A stretch of 14,893 nucleotides of DNA from JALOLG01 sp035557475 (GTDB taxonomy: Bacteria > Actinomycetota > Acidimicrobiia > Acidimicrobiales > Ilumatobacteraceae), in contig DATMDV010000032.1 in NCBI GenBank assembly GCA_035557475.1, positions 1 through 14,893 on the forward strand. The letters run 5' to 3'. Below are positions 14,751-14,893 of the stretch, one piece after another (within the stretch, counting starts at the first letter, position 1; the number at the start of each line of letters is the position of its first letter). Position numbers and translations under genes: made by a program. Below the pieces are notes generated by a model, which saw only the letters and a program-made list of their open reading frames with translations, was not told the DNA's origin and did no database searches.

Positions 14751-14893
14751 CAGCTCGCGTCCCCCTCGTTCGCAGGGTCGGACCCGTCTGCAGGCGCAAC
14801 GTCATCCTCGACCGCGTCAGAAGATGCAACGTCAGCGTCGACCGCGTCTGCAGATGCAACCGCGTCACCAGACCCGTCCGAAGGTGCAACGTC
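14750..14893 (-). CDS. C-terminal tail of the gene before nuoD, probably nuoC (partial)
   Basis: The frame ending in TGA at 14750-14752 is open to the window edge and encodes 47 residues. They are extremely rich in Asp, Ala, Val and Ser and consist of imperfect 10-residue repeats such as SADAVDADVA and SSDAVEDDVA, so they form a disordered acidic tail rather than a fold. No family motif is visible. The stop shares a base with the nuoD ATG, which fits the usual nuoC-nuoD order; assignment to NuoC is by position only. Such a long acidic repeat tail is not typical for NuoC. Confidence 0.6.
   Translation of the reverse strand, partial: DVAPSDGSGDAVASADAVDADVASSDAVEDDVAPADGSDPANEGDAS
14796..14893. 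repeat. 30-bp tandem repeat, at least 3 units, in coding sequence
   Basis: The sequence gcaac recurs at 14796, 14826, 14856 and 14886, exactly 30 bp apart, within similar flanks; units are 14796-14825, 14826-14855 and 14856-14885, with a fourth cut by the window edge. A degenerate unit may precede at 14766-14795. The period is a multiple of three, so the repeat gives 10-residue acidic units in the tail of the gene before nuoD. Confidence 0.85.

Overview
The window is high-GC bacterial DNA, almost entirely coding, with actinobacterial traits: GC-rich third codon positions, several GTG starts, and a twin-arginine (Tat) exported protein whose C-terminal domain resembles surface proteins of Acidimicrobiia. 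I infer an uncultured or poorly studied actinobacterium, perhaps Acidimicrobiia or an Ilumatobacter relative. No rRNA, tRNA or other taxonomic marker is present, so this placement is tentative. I see no phage, IS element, CRISPR array or tRNA.

Layout, left to right. Positions 1-1346 (minus) hold the N-terminal two thirds of acetyl-CoA synthetase, cut by the window edge. Positions 1518-2375 (plus) hold a Tat-exported protein with a coiled-coil N-terminus, the only plus-strand gene. Positions 2394-4277 (minus) encode a Kup potassium transporter, convergent with the previous gene. A 264-bp spacer (4278-4541) is rich in hairpins: three back-to-back hairpins behind the upstream operon and one long, nearly perfect hairpin in front of kup.

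From 14893 down to 4542 (minus) runs one tightly packed operon for proton-pumping complex I: the tail of the gene before nuoD (probably nuoC), then nuoD, nuoH, nuoI, nuoJ, nuoK, nuoL, nuoM, nuoN, and a MidA/NDUFAF7-family methyltransferase. Most junctions overlap (ATGA, GTGA or TGATG) and the largest gap is 14 nt, so the genes are probably cotranscribed and translationally coupled.

The main point of interest is the makeup of this operon. nuoD is joined directly to nuoH, so the NADH-oxidising module genes nuoE, nuoF and nuoG are missing from their usual place. This suggests an 11-subunit type complex I fed by something other than NADH, for example ferredoxin or reduced F420. NuoD carries Trp where the quinone-contacting Tyr is expected, but keeps the Arg that NDUFAF7 methylates in mitochondrial complex I, and an NDUFAF7 homologue closes the operon. 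NuoL and NuoM carry histidine-rich loops, and the protein before NuoD ends in an acidic 10-residue repeat.
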